A DNA stretch of 64,000 bases. Origin: an uncultured Tateyamaria sp. (GTDB lineage: Bacteria; Pseudomonadota; Alphaproteobacteria; Rhodobacterales; Rhodobacteraceae). The DNA is taken from the NCBI RefSeq assembly GCF_947494755.1, contig NZ_CANLVZ010000010.1, positions 1 to 64,000 of the forward strand. Direction: 5' to 3'. Positions 43,686-52,622 of the stretch are shown one piece after another. Positions within the stretch are counted from its first letter, which is position 1; the number at the start of each line of letters is the position of its first letter. Under the pieces are notes generated by a model, which was given only the letters and a program-made list of their open reading frames with translations, did not search any database and was not told where the DNA came from. Made by a program: the position numbers and the translations under genes.

Positions 43686-44254
43686 CACAGGCCGACTATT
43701 TCGTCCACGAAAGCGCGTATGTCGATACGCCAGTCGAAATTGGGCGGGGTAGTAAGATCTGGCATTTTGCGCATGTGCTGGCCCACACATCCATCGGCGA
43801 AAACTGTGTGCTTGGGCAGAATGTGATGGCCGGTCCGCACGTGACCATTGGAAATGGCTGCAAAATCCAGAACAACGTGGCGCTCTACAAAGGCGTTACA
43901 CTGGAAGATAACGTGTTTTGCGGGCCGTCTTGCGTGTTTACCAACGTGCTGACCCCGCGCGCACATGTCGAGCGCAAGGATGAATTTGCAGAAACGCTGG
44001 TCGGCAAGGGATCGACCATTGGAGCAAACGCCACGATCGTCTGTGGCAATCGTTTGGGGTCTTACTGCATGATTGCCGCAGGCGCCGTCGTCACGCATGA
44101 CGTCGAGGATTACGCTTTGATGGCGGGTGTTCCGGCGCGTCGCATTGGCTGGGTGAGCCGCTCTGGTGATCCGTTGGGGCCTGATCTGGTGTGTCCGCGT
44201 ACCGCAGAGCGCTACGCAGAAGAGCAGGGGCGCCTGCTGCTACTTGAGGAATGA
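43682..44254 (+). CDS. wbpD: WbpD-like UDP-3-amino-uronate N-acetyltransferase
   Basis: A 190-residue left-handed beta-helix (hexapeptide) protein: IGRGSKIWHFAHVLAHTSIGENCVLGQNVMAG and IGANATIVCGNRLGSYCMIAAGAVVT show the repeat. It acetylates the 3-amino group made by WbpE using acetyl-CoA. The start overlaps wbpB (ATGA). The protein length is normal for WbpD. Confidence 0.9.
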   Translation: MTQADYFVHESAYVDTPVEIGRGSKIWHFAHVLAHTSIGENCVLGQNVMAGPHVTIGNGCKIQNNVALYKGVTLEDNVFCGPSCVFTNVLTPRAHVERKDEFAETLVGKGSTIGANATIVCGNRLGSYCMIAAGAVVTHDVEDYALMAGVPARRIGWVSRSGDPLGPDLVCPRTAERYAEEQGRLLLLEE

Positions 44255-44257
44255 GCG

Positions 44258-45391
44258 ATGCAATTCATTGATCTTCAATCCCAGCAAGACCGCATCCGAC
44301 GCGGCATCGACGCGCGAATTACGGCGGTTCTGGATCACGGTGCCTACATCATGGGGCCCGAAGTTGCTGAATTGGAAAACGCACTTGCCGAGTTCTGTGG
44401 CGCGAAATATTGCATCAGTTGCGCCAACGGAACGGATGCGCTTCAGCTGGCTTTGATGGCGTTGGCGATCGGCGAGGGGGACGCTGTTTTCGTTCCCTCG
44501 TTTACCTTTGCCGCCTCTGCGGAAGTTGTCCCCTTCGTGGGCGCGACCCCGGTTTTCGTTGATGTCGCGTTGGACAGCTACACGATGTGCCCTAACAGTT
44601 TGCTGCGTGCAGTCGAGCATGCCCGCAGCATCGGATTGCGACCCGCGGCGGTCATGCCAGTCGATCTGTTTGGACGGCCTGCTGACTATGATGTTCTCGA
44701 AGAAATCGCAGCCAATCACGATATGGTGGTGATTGCGGACAGTGCTCAGGGGTGGGGCGGCGTCTACAAGGGGCGGATGACAGGCACCTTTGGTAAGATA
44801 ACGACAACCTCGTTTTTTCCGGCCAAACCGCTTGGCTGCTACGGTGATGGCGGCGCGATTTTCACCGATGACCCTGATTTGGCGGCCGTTCTGGACAGCT
44901 ACCGCATCCATGGCAAGGGTGCAGAGAAATACGACAATGTCCGCATCGGTATGAACTCGCGTCTGGATACGTTGCAAGCTGCGATCTTGCTCGAAAAACT
45001 CGCGATTTATGCAGATGAGATTGCACAACGTCAGCGCGTGGCGGCACGGTACAATGCTGCGCTGGCTGGTCATTTCACCTTGCCCAAAATGTCCAACGAT
45101 ATCCAGTCAATCTGGGCCCAATACACATTGCGTGCCGCGTCGGCAGATCAAAGGTCAGAGGTTATGGGCGCGTTGAAGGCCGCTGGCATTCCGTCAGTCA
45201 TCTATTATCCAAAGCCTCTGAACCAACAAACCGCCTATCGCGATTTTCCTGTTGACCCAGATGGATTGAGCAATAGCGCAACAGCGGCTTCCACGGTCTT
45301 TAGCGTTCCAATGAGCCCTTATTTGGCCGAAGCAGATCAAGACAAAGTTATTGCCAAATTGCAGATGGTGTCTGCTCGCGCAGAAGAATAG
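44258..45391 (+). CDS. wbpE: WbpE-like UDP-3-keto-uronate aminotransferase
   Basis: A 377-residue DegT/DnrJ/EryC1 PLP enzyme. Recognisable are MQFIDLQSQQDRIRRGIDARI, CISCANGTDALQLAL, VIADSAQGWGGVYKG and SFFPAKPLGCYGDGGAIF with the PLP-binding Lys of FPAKPLG. It aminates the 3-keto product of WbpB with glutamate. Located 3 bp after wbpD. Confidence 0.92.
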   Translation: MQFIDLQSQQDRIRRGIDARITAVLDHGAYIMGPEVAELENALAEFCGAKYCISCANGTDALQLALMALAIGEGDAVFVPSFTFAASAEVVPFVGATPVFVDVALDSYTMCPNSLLRAVEHARSIGLRPAAVMPVDLFGRPADYDVLEEIAANHDMVVIADSAQGWGGVYKGRMTGTFGKITTTSFFPAKPLGCYGDGGAIFTDDPDLAAVLDSYRIHGKGAEKYDNVRIGMNSRLDTLQAAILLEKLAIYADEIAQRQRVAARYNAALAGHFTLPKMSNDIQSIWAQYTLRAASADQRSEVMGALKAAGIPSVIYYPKPLNQQTAYRDFPVDPDGLSNSATAASTVFSVPMSPYLAEADQDKVIAKLQMVSARAEE

Positions 45392-45409
45392 AAAACTGAA
45401 AGAGATTAG

Positions 45410-46951
45410 ATGACCACCCGTAATCGAAATACGATTATCAGCCTGACATATCACGAGATCACAAAAGATCCCCGCGTGCTGAAGCAAGCACGTGTATTGA
45501 AGCAAGCTGGTTATGATGTGGATCTATATTGTGACTGGCAGGACGGCTTTGAGCAATATGATGATATAGAAGATATTAAAATAACACGCTTTCGGTGTTA
45601 TGCTGACGAAAATTTCAGAGCAGATGTTCTGGACGAAATGACATTTTTGAACCGATCGAAGGATGAACTTCGATCAAGGTTTATACCTTACGCGTCGGCA
45701 TGCGACGAACGCTATTCATACGAGACTTTCCTCGATGAAAACCTCGGCCCAAATGCTGCTGAACGCGGTGAATCCAGATATTTTAAAGCGGCTCCAAAAG
45801 AGCAACGTATACGCAGACTTTTAGAATATCTTTACATCAAGATGCGCGCAAAGTTTATAAAGCCCCCCGTCTCAATGGAAGGTCCCAAACAAAACCCCGG
45901 AAGCTACATGAAAGTCGTGCGTTGGCAGCGGCAGCAATGTCGCAAATATCGTAAGAATTTATATCAGGCACAGTCAATCGTCTTTTACGCTAATTTTCCA
46001 GAAGTGGAGCAGAGTGATCGGTATGTGGCAGTCCATGCGCACGATATATACTGTCTGCCCGCAGGTGTGATGCTGTCGCAGAAGCTGGGTATTCCACTAG
46101 TCTATGATGCACATGAATATGAACCTTCGCGCGCCAGCAAAATGGCTGCCGATGGGCTGAATCTACCGGAGAAACTTGAAGACGATTGTTTCCCCCATGT
46201 TGACCGGATGATCACCGTCTCTGACGGTATCGCGGATCTGTATTCAAAGCGATATCGGGGGCCCTCGCCAACGGTCATCATGAATGCCCCGGAAATTGAT
46301 CCCGGTGCGCTCGCATACGGCGCATCACGTCGACCTGGATTGAAATCCATACATGAGAAAGCCGGACTTGCAGATACGGTGCCTGTCGCTGTCTTTACGG
46401 GCGGTGTCCAAGGCACAAACCGGGGTATGGACAAAGTGTTGGAAGCCATGAAAATGGTGCCCGATCTGCACCTTGTCGTACTCGGGCCACGTAATGAACG
46501 AGACGACACTTGGTTCATGGAAATCGCGCACAACATGGAGGTGGCGGACCGTGTCACTCTGCTCGAACCGGTCGATGCCCGCGATGTACCAGCCGTCATA
46601 AGCAGTGCAACGTTTTCCGTGATACCGATACAAGATGCATCCTTGAGCTATCACTTCTGCTTACCAAACAAGCTTTTCGAAGCTGCGTTCGCACGCATCC
46701 CCATGTGCGTATCCGATCTGCCAGAAATGCGCCAATTTGTAGAAACGTTGGGCATCGGAGTGGTCATGGATCAAACGGATCCTAACGCTATTGCCAGCGC
46801 GATGCAGGAGATGATTGCAAACCGTGAGAGCTATTTGCTGACATCTGAGGCCGAACGAGCGTTGAGCGATACCTATAGCTGGCAAAGACAGAGTGAGAAG
46901 TTGCTCGAGTTGTACGAAGAGGTTTTAGGCAGGCCCGCTAAGTCAGCTTAG
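45410..46951 (+). CDS. glycosyltransferase (GT4-like)
   Basis: A 513-residue protein of glycosyltransferase family 4 type. The N-terminus LTYHEITKDPRVLKQARVLKQAGYDVDLYCDW is the usual acceptor-domain start. VHAHDIYCLPAG and VYDAHEYEPSRAS follow. The C-terminal donor domain has VAVFTGGVQGTNRGMDKVLEAM and SYHFCLPNKLFEAAFARIPMCVSDLPEM. The codon use is AT-richer than neighbours, common for surface-sugar genes. It probably transfers the uronic acid made by the upstream enzymes. Confidence 0.88.
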   Translation: MTTRNRNTIISLTYHEITKDPRVLKQARVLKQAGYDVDLYCDWQDGFEQYDDIEDIKITRFRCYADENFRADVLDEMTFLNRSKDELRSRFIPYASACDERYSYETFLDENLGPNAAERGESRYFKAAPKEQRIRRLLEYLYIKMRAKFIKPPVSMEGPKQNPGSYMKVVRWQRQQCRKYRKNLYQAQSIVFYANFPEVEQSDRYVAVHAHDIYCLPAGVMLSQKLGIPLVYDAHEYEPSRASKMAADGLNLPEKLEDDCFPHVDRMITVSDGIADLYSKRYRGPSPTVIMNAPEIDPGALAYGASRRPGLKSIHEKAGLADTVPVAVFTGGVQGTNRGMDKVLEAMKMVPDLHLVVLGPRNERDDTWFMEIAHNMEVADRVTLLEPVDARDVPAVISSATFSVIPIQDASLSYHFCLPNKLFEAAFARIPMCVSDLPEMRQFVETLGIGVVMDQTDPNAIASAMQEMIANRESYLLTSEAERALSDTYSWQRQSEKLLELYEEVLGRPAKSA

Positions 46952-47016
46952 CACTAATAACTGAGGCCGGGATTTTTCCGAGCCGCCCGTATCTGACGCA
47001 GACAGCAACCCGGAGC

Positions 47017-48345
47017 CTAAGCGGTTTGAACCTTTTTCCCAAGCCGGCGATAGACACCGCGCGTATCAATCAGCAGTGGCGCATGTTCGGCGATCAGATC
47101 GTAATCGAAACCGGAATGATCCGTCAGCAAAATGACAGCGTCCTGTTGTGCCAGCGTTTCTGGTGTCAGGTCAGTCGATGACAGGTCGAACCGGTGTTCG
47201 CGCATAACCGGAAAATCCGGCACATGCGGGTCGCTATACGAAAGGTCCGCGTTCCAGTCCCGCAATTGCTCCATCACGATAACAGACGGGCTTTCACGAA
47301 CATCCTCGATGTCACGTTTGTAGGCCACACCAAGCACCATGACCTTGGCCCCCTTCAGGGCTTTGCCGCGCTCGGACAAGACACGCACGAGTTTGTCGAT
47401 GACATAGGTCGGCATAGCCGCGTTGATTTCACCGGCGAGCTCGATGAACCGGGTATGCAGCCCAAATTCGCGTGCCTTCCAGGTCAGGTAGAACGGATCG
47501 ATTGGAATGCAGTGGCCGCCGATTCCAGGGCCGGGATAGTAGGGAATAAAACCGAACGGCTTGGTCGCGGCCGCATCAATGATTTCAAAGATATCAAGGT
47601 TCATCGCGTCCGCAACGATCTTCATCTCATTCATCAGCCCAATATTCACGGATCGCTGGATGTTCTCCAGCAGCTTCGTCATCTCAGCAGCCTTGGTCGA
47701 GCTGACGGGTACAACCTCGTCGATAAACGCGCTGTAAAGTGCGACACCCACCGCGCGGCATGCCTGTGTGTCACCGCCGAGAACTTTGGGGATCGACTGC
47801 GTACTGAAACTGGCGTTGCCGGGATCTTCGCGTTCTGGCGAGTACACGAGAAAAAAGTCCTCACCCACCGTCAGACCCGCGCGCTCCACATAGGGTTTTA
47901 AAACCTCATCCGTGGTCCCAGGCCAAGTCGTGCTTTCGAGCGCGAGCAATTGGCCTGCCCGCAGATAGGGCCCAATGGCATCCATCGTCGATGTCACAAA
48001 GCTAAGGTCAGGCTCGCGCGTTTTGTCCAGAGGTGTGGGCACGCAAATGATCAACGCTTCGCATTCGGTAGCACGCGCGAAGTCATTTGTGGCCTCAAAA
48101 CCCGTTTTTTGAATCTGCTCGAGTGCGGCGTCGGGTATGTGACCGATCGGGCTGTGGCACGAGTTGAGTTGCTCAATCCGATCGGGCAGAACATCGAACC
48201 CAATGACGCGATACCCGGCATGGCCAACGGCCACGGCCAAGGGGATGCCCACATAGCCCATGCCGATAATGCCGATTGTCGCGCTCTTTTGGCTAATTTG
48301 GTCCAACAGCCGATCCACTGTCGAAGGAATTGGAGTGTCGGACAT
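47017..48345 (-). CDS. wbpA: WbpA-like UDP-GlcNAc 6-dehydrogenase
   Basis: A 442-residue UDP-sugar dehydrogenase. The Rossmann motif [24 protein letters not shown] is at residues 20-45 and [21 protein letters not shown] at about 265. The GGHCIPIDP block holds the conserved catalytic cysteine. The C-terminal domain ends with [17 protein letters not shown]. It makes UDP-GlcNAcA, the substrate of WbpB, so it supplies the first step although encoded on the opposite strand. It converges on the glycosyltransferase gene. Confidence 0.92.
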   Translation of the reverse strand: MSDTPIPSTVDRLLDQISQKSATIGIIGMGYVGIPLAVAVGHAGYRVIGFDVLPDRIEQLNSCHSPIGHIPDAALEQIQKTGFEATNDFARATECEALIICVPTPLDKTREPDLSFVTSTMDAIGPYLRAGQLLALESTTWPGTTDEVLKPYVERAGLTVGEDFFLVYSPEREDPGNASFSTQSIPKVLGGDTQACRAVGVALYSAFIDEVVPVSSTKAAEMTKLLENIQRSVNIGLMNEMKIVADAMNLDIFEIIDAAATKPFGFIPYYPGPGIGGHCIPIDPFYLTWKAREFGLHTRFIELAGEINAAMPTYVIDKLVRVLSERGKALKGAKVMVLGVAYKRDIEDVRESPSVIVMEQLRDWNADLSYSDPHVPDFPVMREHRFDLSSTDLTPETLAQQDAVILLTDHSGFDYDLIAEHAPLLIDTRGVYRRLGKKVQTA

Positions 48346-48538
48346 GTCAGGCCTTGCCTTATGCGCATCAAAACTGAATTGCGTTTAGTGCACGCGGAAA
48401 ACTGTAGCAACCATATTGCCCCAATAGCGGCACACCGTCGCCTTAGGGACGCACAGCCCTGGAGATACGACAACAGCAGCCGTGACTGAGGCGCTATGGA
48501 TCGCCAACCCAGTCTGTCGGATCACAGCGGTGCGGACA

Positions 48539-50053
48539 TCAATCCCCGTCAGCGATACCCGCAGCCCGCGCTCTGGCGCGGCGGGCGCGGTAGCTCGGCA
48601 GGATCACCAGGAACGCCGCAATCACCAACAAACCAAGCGTCATGGGACGCTCCCAGACAAAGCTGACGCCGTCATAAAGCTGCATGGACCGGCTGAAGTT
48701 GTTTTCGAGCATACCGCCAAGAATGAACCCGATCAGCAACGGGGCGAGTGGATAATCCGCAAAACGCAGCACCGTGGCGCACACCCCAAACCCGACAAGC
48801 AGAAGCAACTCAGTCGCGTTATTTTGCCCGATATAGGCCCCCATCAGGGTGAAAAAGAGAATAAACGGGATCAGAAAGTTGCGCGGCACCGAAAGGATTT
48901 TGGCGATGTAGGGAATCAGCGGCAGGTTCAGGATCAACAGCACCAGGTTGCCGATATACATCGAAATGATGACAGCCCAGAAAATCTGCGGATCGTCCAA
49001 CATCAGACGCGGTCCGGGCGTGACGTTCAACGCGATCAAAGCACCGAGCAGGATCGCAGTGGTCCCAGACCCGGGAATTCCGAGGGTCAGCAAAGGAACA
49101 AACGATCCGGTGCATGCTGCATTATTGGCGGTCTCGGGCGCTGCCAGCCCTTTGATCGACCCTTTGCCAAACTGCTCTTGTTCCGCCTTGGGGGCGATAT
49201 TGCGCTCCACGGCGTACCCCAGAAAAGACGCGATCGTGGCACCTGCTCCGGGCAAGACCCCGATAAAGAACCCCTGCAAGGACTGCCGCCCGATCACAGG
49301 GGCGATGGATTTCGCCTCGCTGCGGGTGATGCGCATATCTTTGATCGCACCGCCGTCGCCTTGGGCCGAGCGCCCGGGATTCAGCACCAGAAAGATGGCC
49401 TCGGGCAGGGCGAACATGGCCATCGCAAGGGTTACAAAGCCAAAGCCGGACTGCAAATCCATCAGGCCCATCGTAAAGCGCGGCATATTGAACAACGCCC
49501 CCTCGCCGACGGTTGCCATGATAAGGCCAAGAAGGGTCATGATGATCGCCTTGGCGACCTGGCCCGTTCCCGCAAAGGCCGCGATGGCCGAAAGGCCCAC
49601 GACCATCAGCGCGAAATATTCCGCAGAGTGGAACAAAAGCGCGACCGAAGACAGCATGGGCGCAAATATCATCAGCAAAATCGCCCCGATCGTACCACCA
49701 CAGAAGGACGCGATCGCCGCAATGGTGAGGGCTTTGCCCGCCTTGCCCTCGCGCGCCATCGGGTATCCATCGAAACTGGTCGCAACGGTGCCCGCGACCC
49801 CCGGCGCATTCAGTAAGATGGATGAGGTCGACCCACCAAAGATCGCGCCATAATAGACACCCGCCAACAAAATGAGTGCCGCAGCGGGATCACCAATTGA
49901 GATGGCGACCGGGATCATGATGGCGATGATCGACATGGGCCCAAGACCGGGCAGCATACCAATGAAGGTCCCGATCAGGCAGCCCCCGATCACCATCAGC
50001 AGATTTTGCAGCGAAAGAGCCGTTTGCAGACCAATGAGAATACCTTCGATCAT
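48539..50053 (-). CDS. tctA: tripartite tricarboxylate transporter large membrane subunit TctA
   Basis: A 504-residue protein with about 12 TM segments. The N-terminal block MVIGGCLIGTFIGMLPGLGPMSIIAIMIPVAI and the FFIGVLPGAGATIASFLGY block are the TctA hallmarks. It forms the translocation pore with TctB. The start is 4 bp after the tctB stop on the same strand. The substrate is likely a carboxylate. Confidence 0.95.
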   Translation of the reverse strand: MIEGILIGLQTALSLQNLLMVIGGCLIGTFIGMLPGLGPMSIIAIMIPVAISIGDPAAALILLAGVYYGAIFGGSTSSILLNAPGVAGTVATSFDGYPMAREGKAGKALTIAAIASFCGGTIGAILLMIFAPMLSSVALLFHSAEYFALMVVGLSAIAAFAGTGQVAKAIIMTLLGLIMATVGEGALFNMPRFTMGLMDLQSGFGFVTLAMAMFALPEAIFLVLNPGRSAQGDGGAIKDMRITRSEAKSIAPVIGRQSLQGFFIGVLPGAGATIASFLGYAVERNIAPKAEQEQFGKGSIKGLAAPETANNAACTGSFVPLLTLGIPGSGTTAILLGALIALNVTPGPRLMLDDPQIFWAVIISMYIGNLVLLILNLPLIPYIAKILSVPRNFLIPFILFFTLMGAYIGQNNATELLLLVGFGVCATVLRFADYPLAPLLIGFILGGMLENNFSRSMQLYDGVSFVWERPMTLGLLVIAAFLVILPSYRARRARARAAGIADGD

Positions 50054-50056
50054 GGC

Positions 50057-50539
50057 CTAACCTCCTATGAAACCGGGCAGGGGGCGCAGATAAATGCCCA
50101 AAACGACCTGCACCAAATACCAGACGATGCCCGTCGCGATAGCTGCCACGATGATCATTGTGATCCAACGCCGCTCTCCCAAAATCACGGAGCCGAGGAT
50201 CAGGAACGCGGCGGTGGAAAACAGAAAACCAGCTGGACGCAGCAACAGGGCATAAAGGACCATCAACCCTAGCAACATGAGCGCCTGGCCGATGTTATAG
50301 TCGCCAAGTCTGCGGTAATCGATGTCGCCGACCTTGGTCTGCCCGCCTTCGATGCCCGTGATGATGATCAGGGCGCACACGATCCCCAGGATCGACAGAA
50401 TTTTGGGGAAGGAAGACGGCCAGATCGGATTGCGCTGCATGAATGGGGCCAGGGCAGCATCCATGGTGAACCAGGCGGTGTAACCATAGGCCAGAAATAT
50501 TCCCAGCAAGATCAGTCCGATCCATCGATCAAGTGCCAT
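50057..50539 (-). CDS. tctB: tripartite tricarboxylate transporter small subunit TctB
   Basis: A 160-residue protein with four TM segments: IGLILLGIFLAYGYTAW, ILSILGIVCALIIITGI, LMLLGLMVLYALLLRP and the final IVAAIATGIVWYLVQVVLGI. The layout matches TctB. The start at 50539 has AGGAGAGACAG before the ATG. It lies upstream of tctA and downstream of a 329-bp gap separating it from tctC. Confidence 0.9.
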   Translation of the reverse strand: MALDRWIGLILLGIFLAYGYTAWFTMDAALAPFMQRNPIWPSSFPKILSILGIVCALIIITGIEGGQTKVGDIDYRRLGDYNIGQALMLLGLMVLYALLLRPAGFLFSTAAFLILGSVILGERRWITMIIVAAIATGIVWYLVQVVLGIYLRPLPGFIGG

Positions 50540-50628
50540 CTGTCTCTCCTGTGACGGGCAGTAGGGTGGACCCAACTGCCGGGCCGAAATTCTTGTTTTG
50601 GGGGCTCTGCCCCCGCCCTTGCGGGCTC

Positions 50629-50802
50629 CCCCGAGGTATTTTGAGCGAAAGGAAAGCAAATTTTAAGAAAATGCGATCATTCAAGGCGTACGGTACAGGC
50701 TGAGGAGCTGATGACCGTGCGAGAGGAAGGCCGTTGAACGCCTTCGCGAGGGGAGGAGGTTGGAACCAATCTCCTCTTCCTTTCGCTCAAAATACCTCGG
50801 GG
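50629..50802. repeat. REPIN-like element with 26-bp terminal inverted repeats
   Basis: The left copy contains CGAGGTATTTTGAGCGAAAG and the right copy is its perfect complement; 122 bp separate them. This repeat core is familiar from Rhodobacterales intergenic regions. The paired arrangement is that of a REP doublet or small MITE. Confidence 0.65.
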
Positions 50803-50806
50803 AGTA

Positions 50807-50824
50807 CGAGGGGCTGGCCCCTCG
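50807..50824. terminator. GC-rich hairpin downstream of tctC
   Basis: A perfect 7-bp stem CGAGGGG/CCCCTCG with a 4-nt loop, 45 bp beyond the tctC stop. No U-run follows in the tctC direction, so termination is uncertain. Confidence 0.35.
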
Positions 50825-50868
50825 TTCCGTTCTTGTAAAAGGCGTGCGGCGTCAGCCGCTCCTTTAGA

Positions 50869-51852
50869 TCAGAGGAACCCGAGCTTTTTCATCAGATCGC
50901 CGATGACTTGTTCCTGATCTTCAAGGAAGGCTTTGAATTCGTCACCGTTGTTGTGGATGTTGACCCAACCGTTGCGCGCGCGCACGGCTTCCCATTCGGG
51001 CGTCTCGTACATCTTGGCGAGCGCGTCCTGGTAGGCCGCCACTTGCTCAGCAGGCATGCCGGGTGCGCCAAAGAACCCACGCCAGTTCACGAACTCCGTG
51101 TCGATCCCCTGCTCTTTCATTGTGGGTGCATCCGGATAGGCGTCTACGCGTTCGGGTGCAGTTACACCGATGATCTTCACTTCACCCGCATTGGCCAGAT
51201 CGACCGCTTCGGAAAAGCCTGTCGACAGGGCTGCGATCTCACCCGACAGCAGGGCTGCCATGGCTTTGCCACCCGCATCGTAGGGGATGTATTTGACCCC
51301 AAGCGCGTCCTTGCCTGCCGCTTCCATCACCATGGCCGCAACAAGGTGGTCCATCCCACCCGGAACCGAACCACCGCCGACAGCTGTGCCGGACGGGTCC
51401 GCATCATAGGCTGCCAGCAACTCATCCATGGAGTTGATCGGGCTGTCCTTGCCCACGACGATGGCGGCATAGTCCCCAATGGTGCCCGCAACCAAGGTCA
51501 GGTCGCGGAAGTTATGTGGAAACACGCCCGTCAGCGAGCGGATCACGATGGGGGTCGAGTTGACCATCAGAGTGCCGTGGTTGCTGTCTGCGTTTTCGAT
51601 CAGGAACCCGATGGCCTTGCCACCGCCGCCACCTGACATGTTTTCGTAAGACGCGCTGCCCACAAGGCCCGCACCTGTCAGGGCCTCGCCTGTGCCACGC
51701 GCAGTGCCATCCCAACCGCCGCCGGCACCGCCGGGGATCAGAAAGTGGATGCTGTCGACAACCTGATGGCCGTCCGCGATCGCCTGGCCACCAAGGCCCA
51801 GTGCCATAGCGGCACCCAACAGAGCACGACGGCTCAGTTCAAACGTTTTCAT
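50869..51852 (-). CDS. tctC: tripartite tricarboxylate transporter substrate-binding protein TctC
   Basis: A 327-residue secreted protein. The Tat/Sec-type signal (SRRALLGAAMALGLGGQAIA) is cleaved near residue 26. The Bug-family fold is shown by VDSIHFLIPGGAGGGWDGTARGTGEAL, VNSTPIVIRSLTGVFPHNFRDLTLVAGTIGDYAAIVVG and VGGGSVPGGMDHLVAAMVM. It binds a carboxylate in the periplasm for TctAB. The ATG at 51852 was chosen because the longer frame adds a non-signal leader. Divergent from tctD. Confidence 0.94.
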   Translation of the reverse strand: MKTFELSRRALLGAAMALGLGGQAIADGHQVVDSIHFLIPGGAGGGWDGTARGTGEALTGAGLVGSASYENMSGGGGGKAIGFLIENADSNHGTLMVNSTPIVIRSLTGVFPHNFRDLTLVAGTIGDYAAIVVGKDSPINSMDELLAAYDADPSGTAVGGGSVPGGMDHLVAAMVMEAAGKDALGVKYIPYDAGGKAMAALLSGEIAALSTGFSEAVDLANAGEVKIIGVTAPERVDAYPDAPTMKEQGIDTEFVNWRGFFGAPGMPAEQVAAYQDALAKMYETPEWEAVRARNGWVNIHNNGDEFKAFLEDQEQVIGDLMKKLGFL

Positions 51853-51956
51853 AATGTCCTCCCATTTGACTCCGCGCGGCTGGCGCGCGAATGCTGACAC
51901 TGAAACACCCGAACCTGACATAAACCTGTCACGACCCCATCGCGCGGCGCAAACCA

Positions 51957-52622
51957 ATGAAATACCTGCTGATCGAAGACAACTTGGACCTGGCTGCCGC
52001 TGTGGGCGACCGGATGCGATTGGACGGGCATGTGGTCGACCATGCGCCGACGCTTGGCGATGGTGCAGATTATCTGAATGTGGGTGAGTATGATCTGATC
52101 CTGCTCGACATCATGCTGCCTGATGGTGATGGGCGCCGCTTTCTCGAACGCCATCGCGCGGCGCAGAATGACACGCCCGTCATTGTTCTGACGGCCCGAT
52201 CCGAAGTGTCCGACCGTGTGGGCATGTTGGATCTGGGCGCGGATGACTACCTGACCAAGCCGTTCGACCACGCCGAGCTGCAGGCCCGGTGCCGCGCCGT
52301 GTTGCGCCGCCGTGCGGGGGCCTCGCAGACCGTCATCAAACGGGGTACGGCCATCTTGAGCCCGGTGGCGAGCGTGCTGCGCATCGGCGAGGTCGAAGTC
52401 ACGCTTCGCAACCGCGAACTGCGCCTGCTGGAGTTGTTCATGAACGCCCCCGGACAGATTTTCTCGAAAAGCAAGCTGGTGGACCGCTTGTTTTCTTATG
52501 ACGATACGGTCACCGAGAACGCGATCGAGGTCTATGTTGGGCGCTTGCGCAAACACCTGGAGCCCTCCAGCGTGACCATCTCGACACATCGCGGCCTTGG
52601 GTATCGGCTTGATGAACGCTAA
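51957..52622 (+). CDS. tctD: OmpR-type response regulator TctD
   Basis: A 221-residue regulator. The receiver starts MKYLLIEDNLDLAAAVGDRM, with phospho-acceptor Asp in DLILLDIMLPDGDG and Lys in DDYLTKPFDHAEL. The C-terminal winged helix (LRNRELRLLELFMNAPGQIFSKSKLVDRLFSYDDTVTENAIEVYVGRLRKHL) is OmpR-like. It is divergent from tctC (104 bp between) and overlaps the kinase gene, so it probably controls the transporter. Confidence 0.92.
   Translation: MKYLLIEDNLDLAAAVGDRMRLDGHVVDHAPTLGDGADYLNVGEYDLILLDIMLPDGDGRRFLERHRAAQNDTPVIVLTARSEVSDRVGMLDLGADDYLTKPFDHAELQARCRAVLRRRAGASQTVIKRGTAILSPVASVLRIGEVEVTLRNRELRLLELFMNAPGQIFSKSKLVDRLFSYDDTVTENAIEVYVGRLRKHLEPSSVTISTHRGLGYRLDER

Larger units (their letters stand above)
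50540..50868. other. 329-bp tctB-tctC gap with REP/REPIN-like repeats
   Basis: No gene is visible. It contains a perfect 26-bp inverted repeat pair at 50629-50654 and 50777-50802 and three GC-rich hairpins: GGGGGC/GCCCCC at 50600-50614, a GCCC/GGGC stem near 50615-50626, and CGAGGGG/CCCCTCG at 50807-50824. The last could terminate the tctC transcript. Confidence 0.7.

Noticed and set aside
48482-49816. 444-residue plus-strand frame opposite tctA
   Set aside because: Charged, motif-free sequence rich in His, Arg and Gln; it is a shadow of the clearly coding tctA strand.
50600-50614. Rho-independent terminator GGGGGC/GCCCCC
   Set aside because: The T-run is on the wrong side for either neighbouring transcript; it is more likely part of the repeat region.
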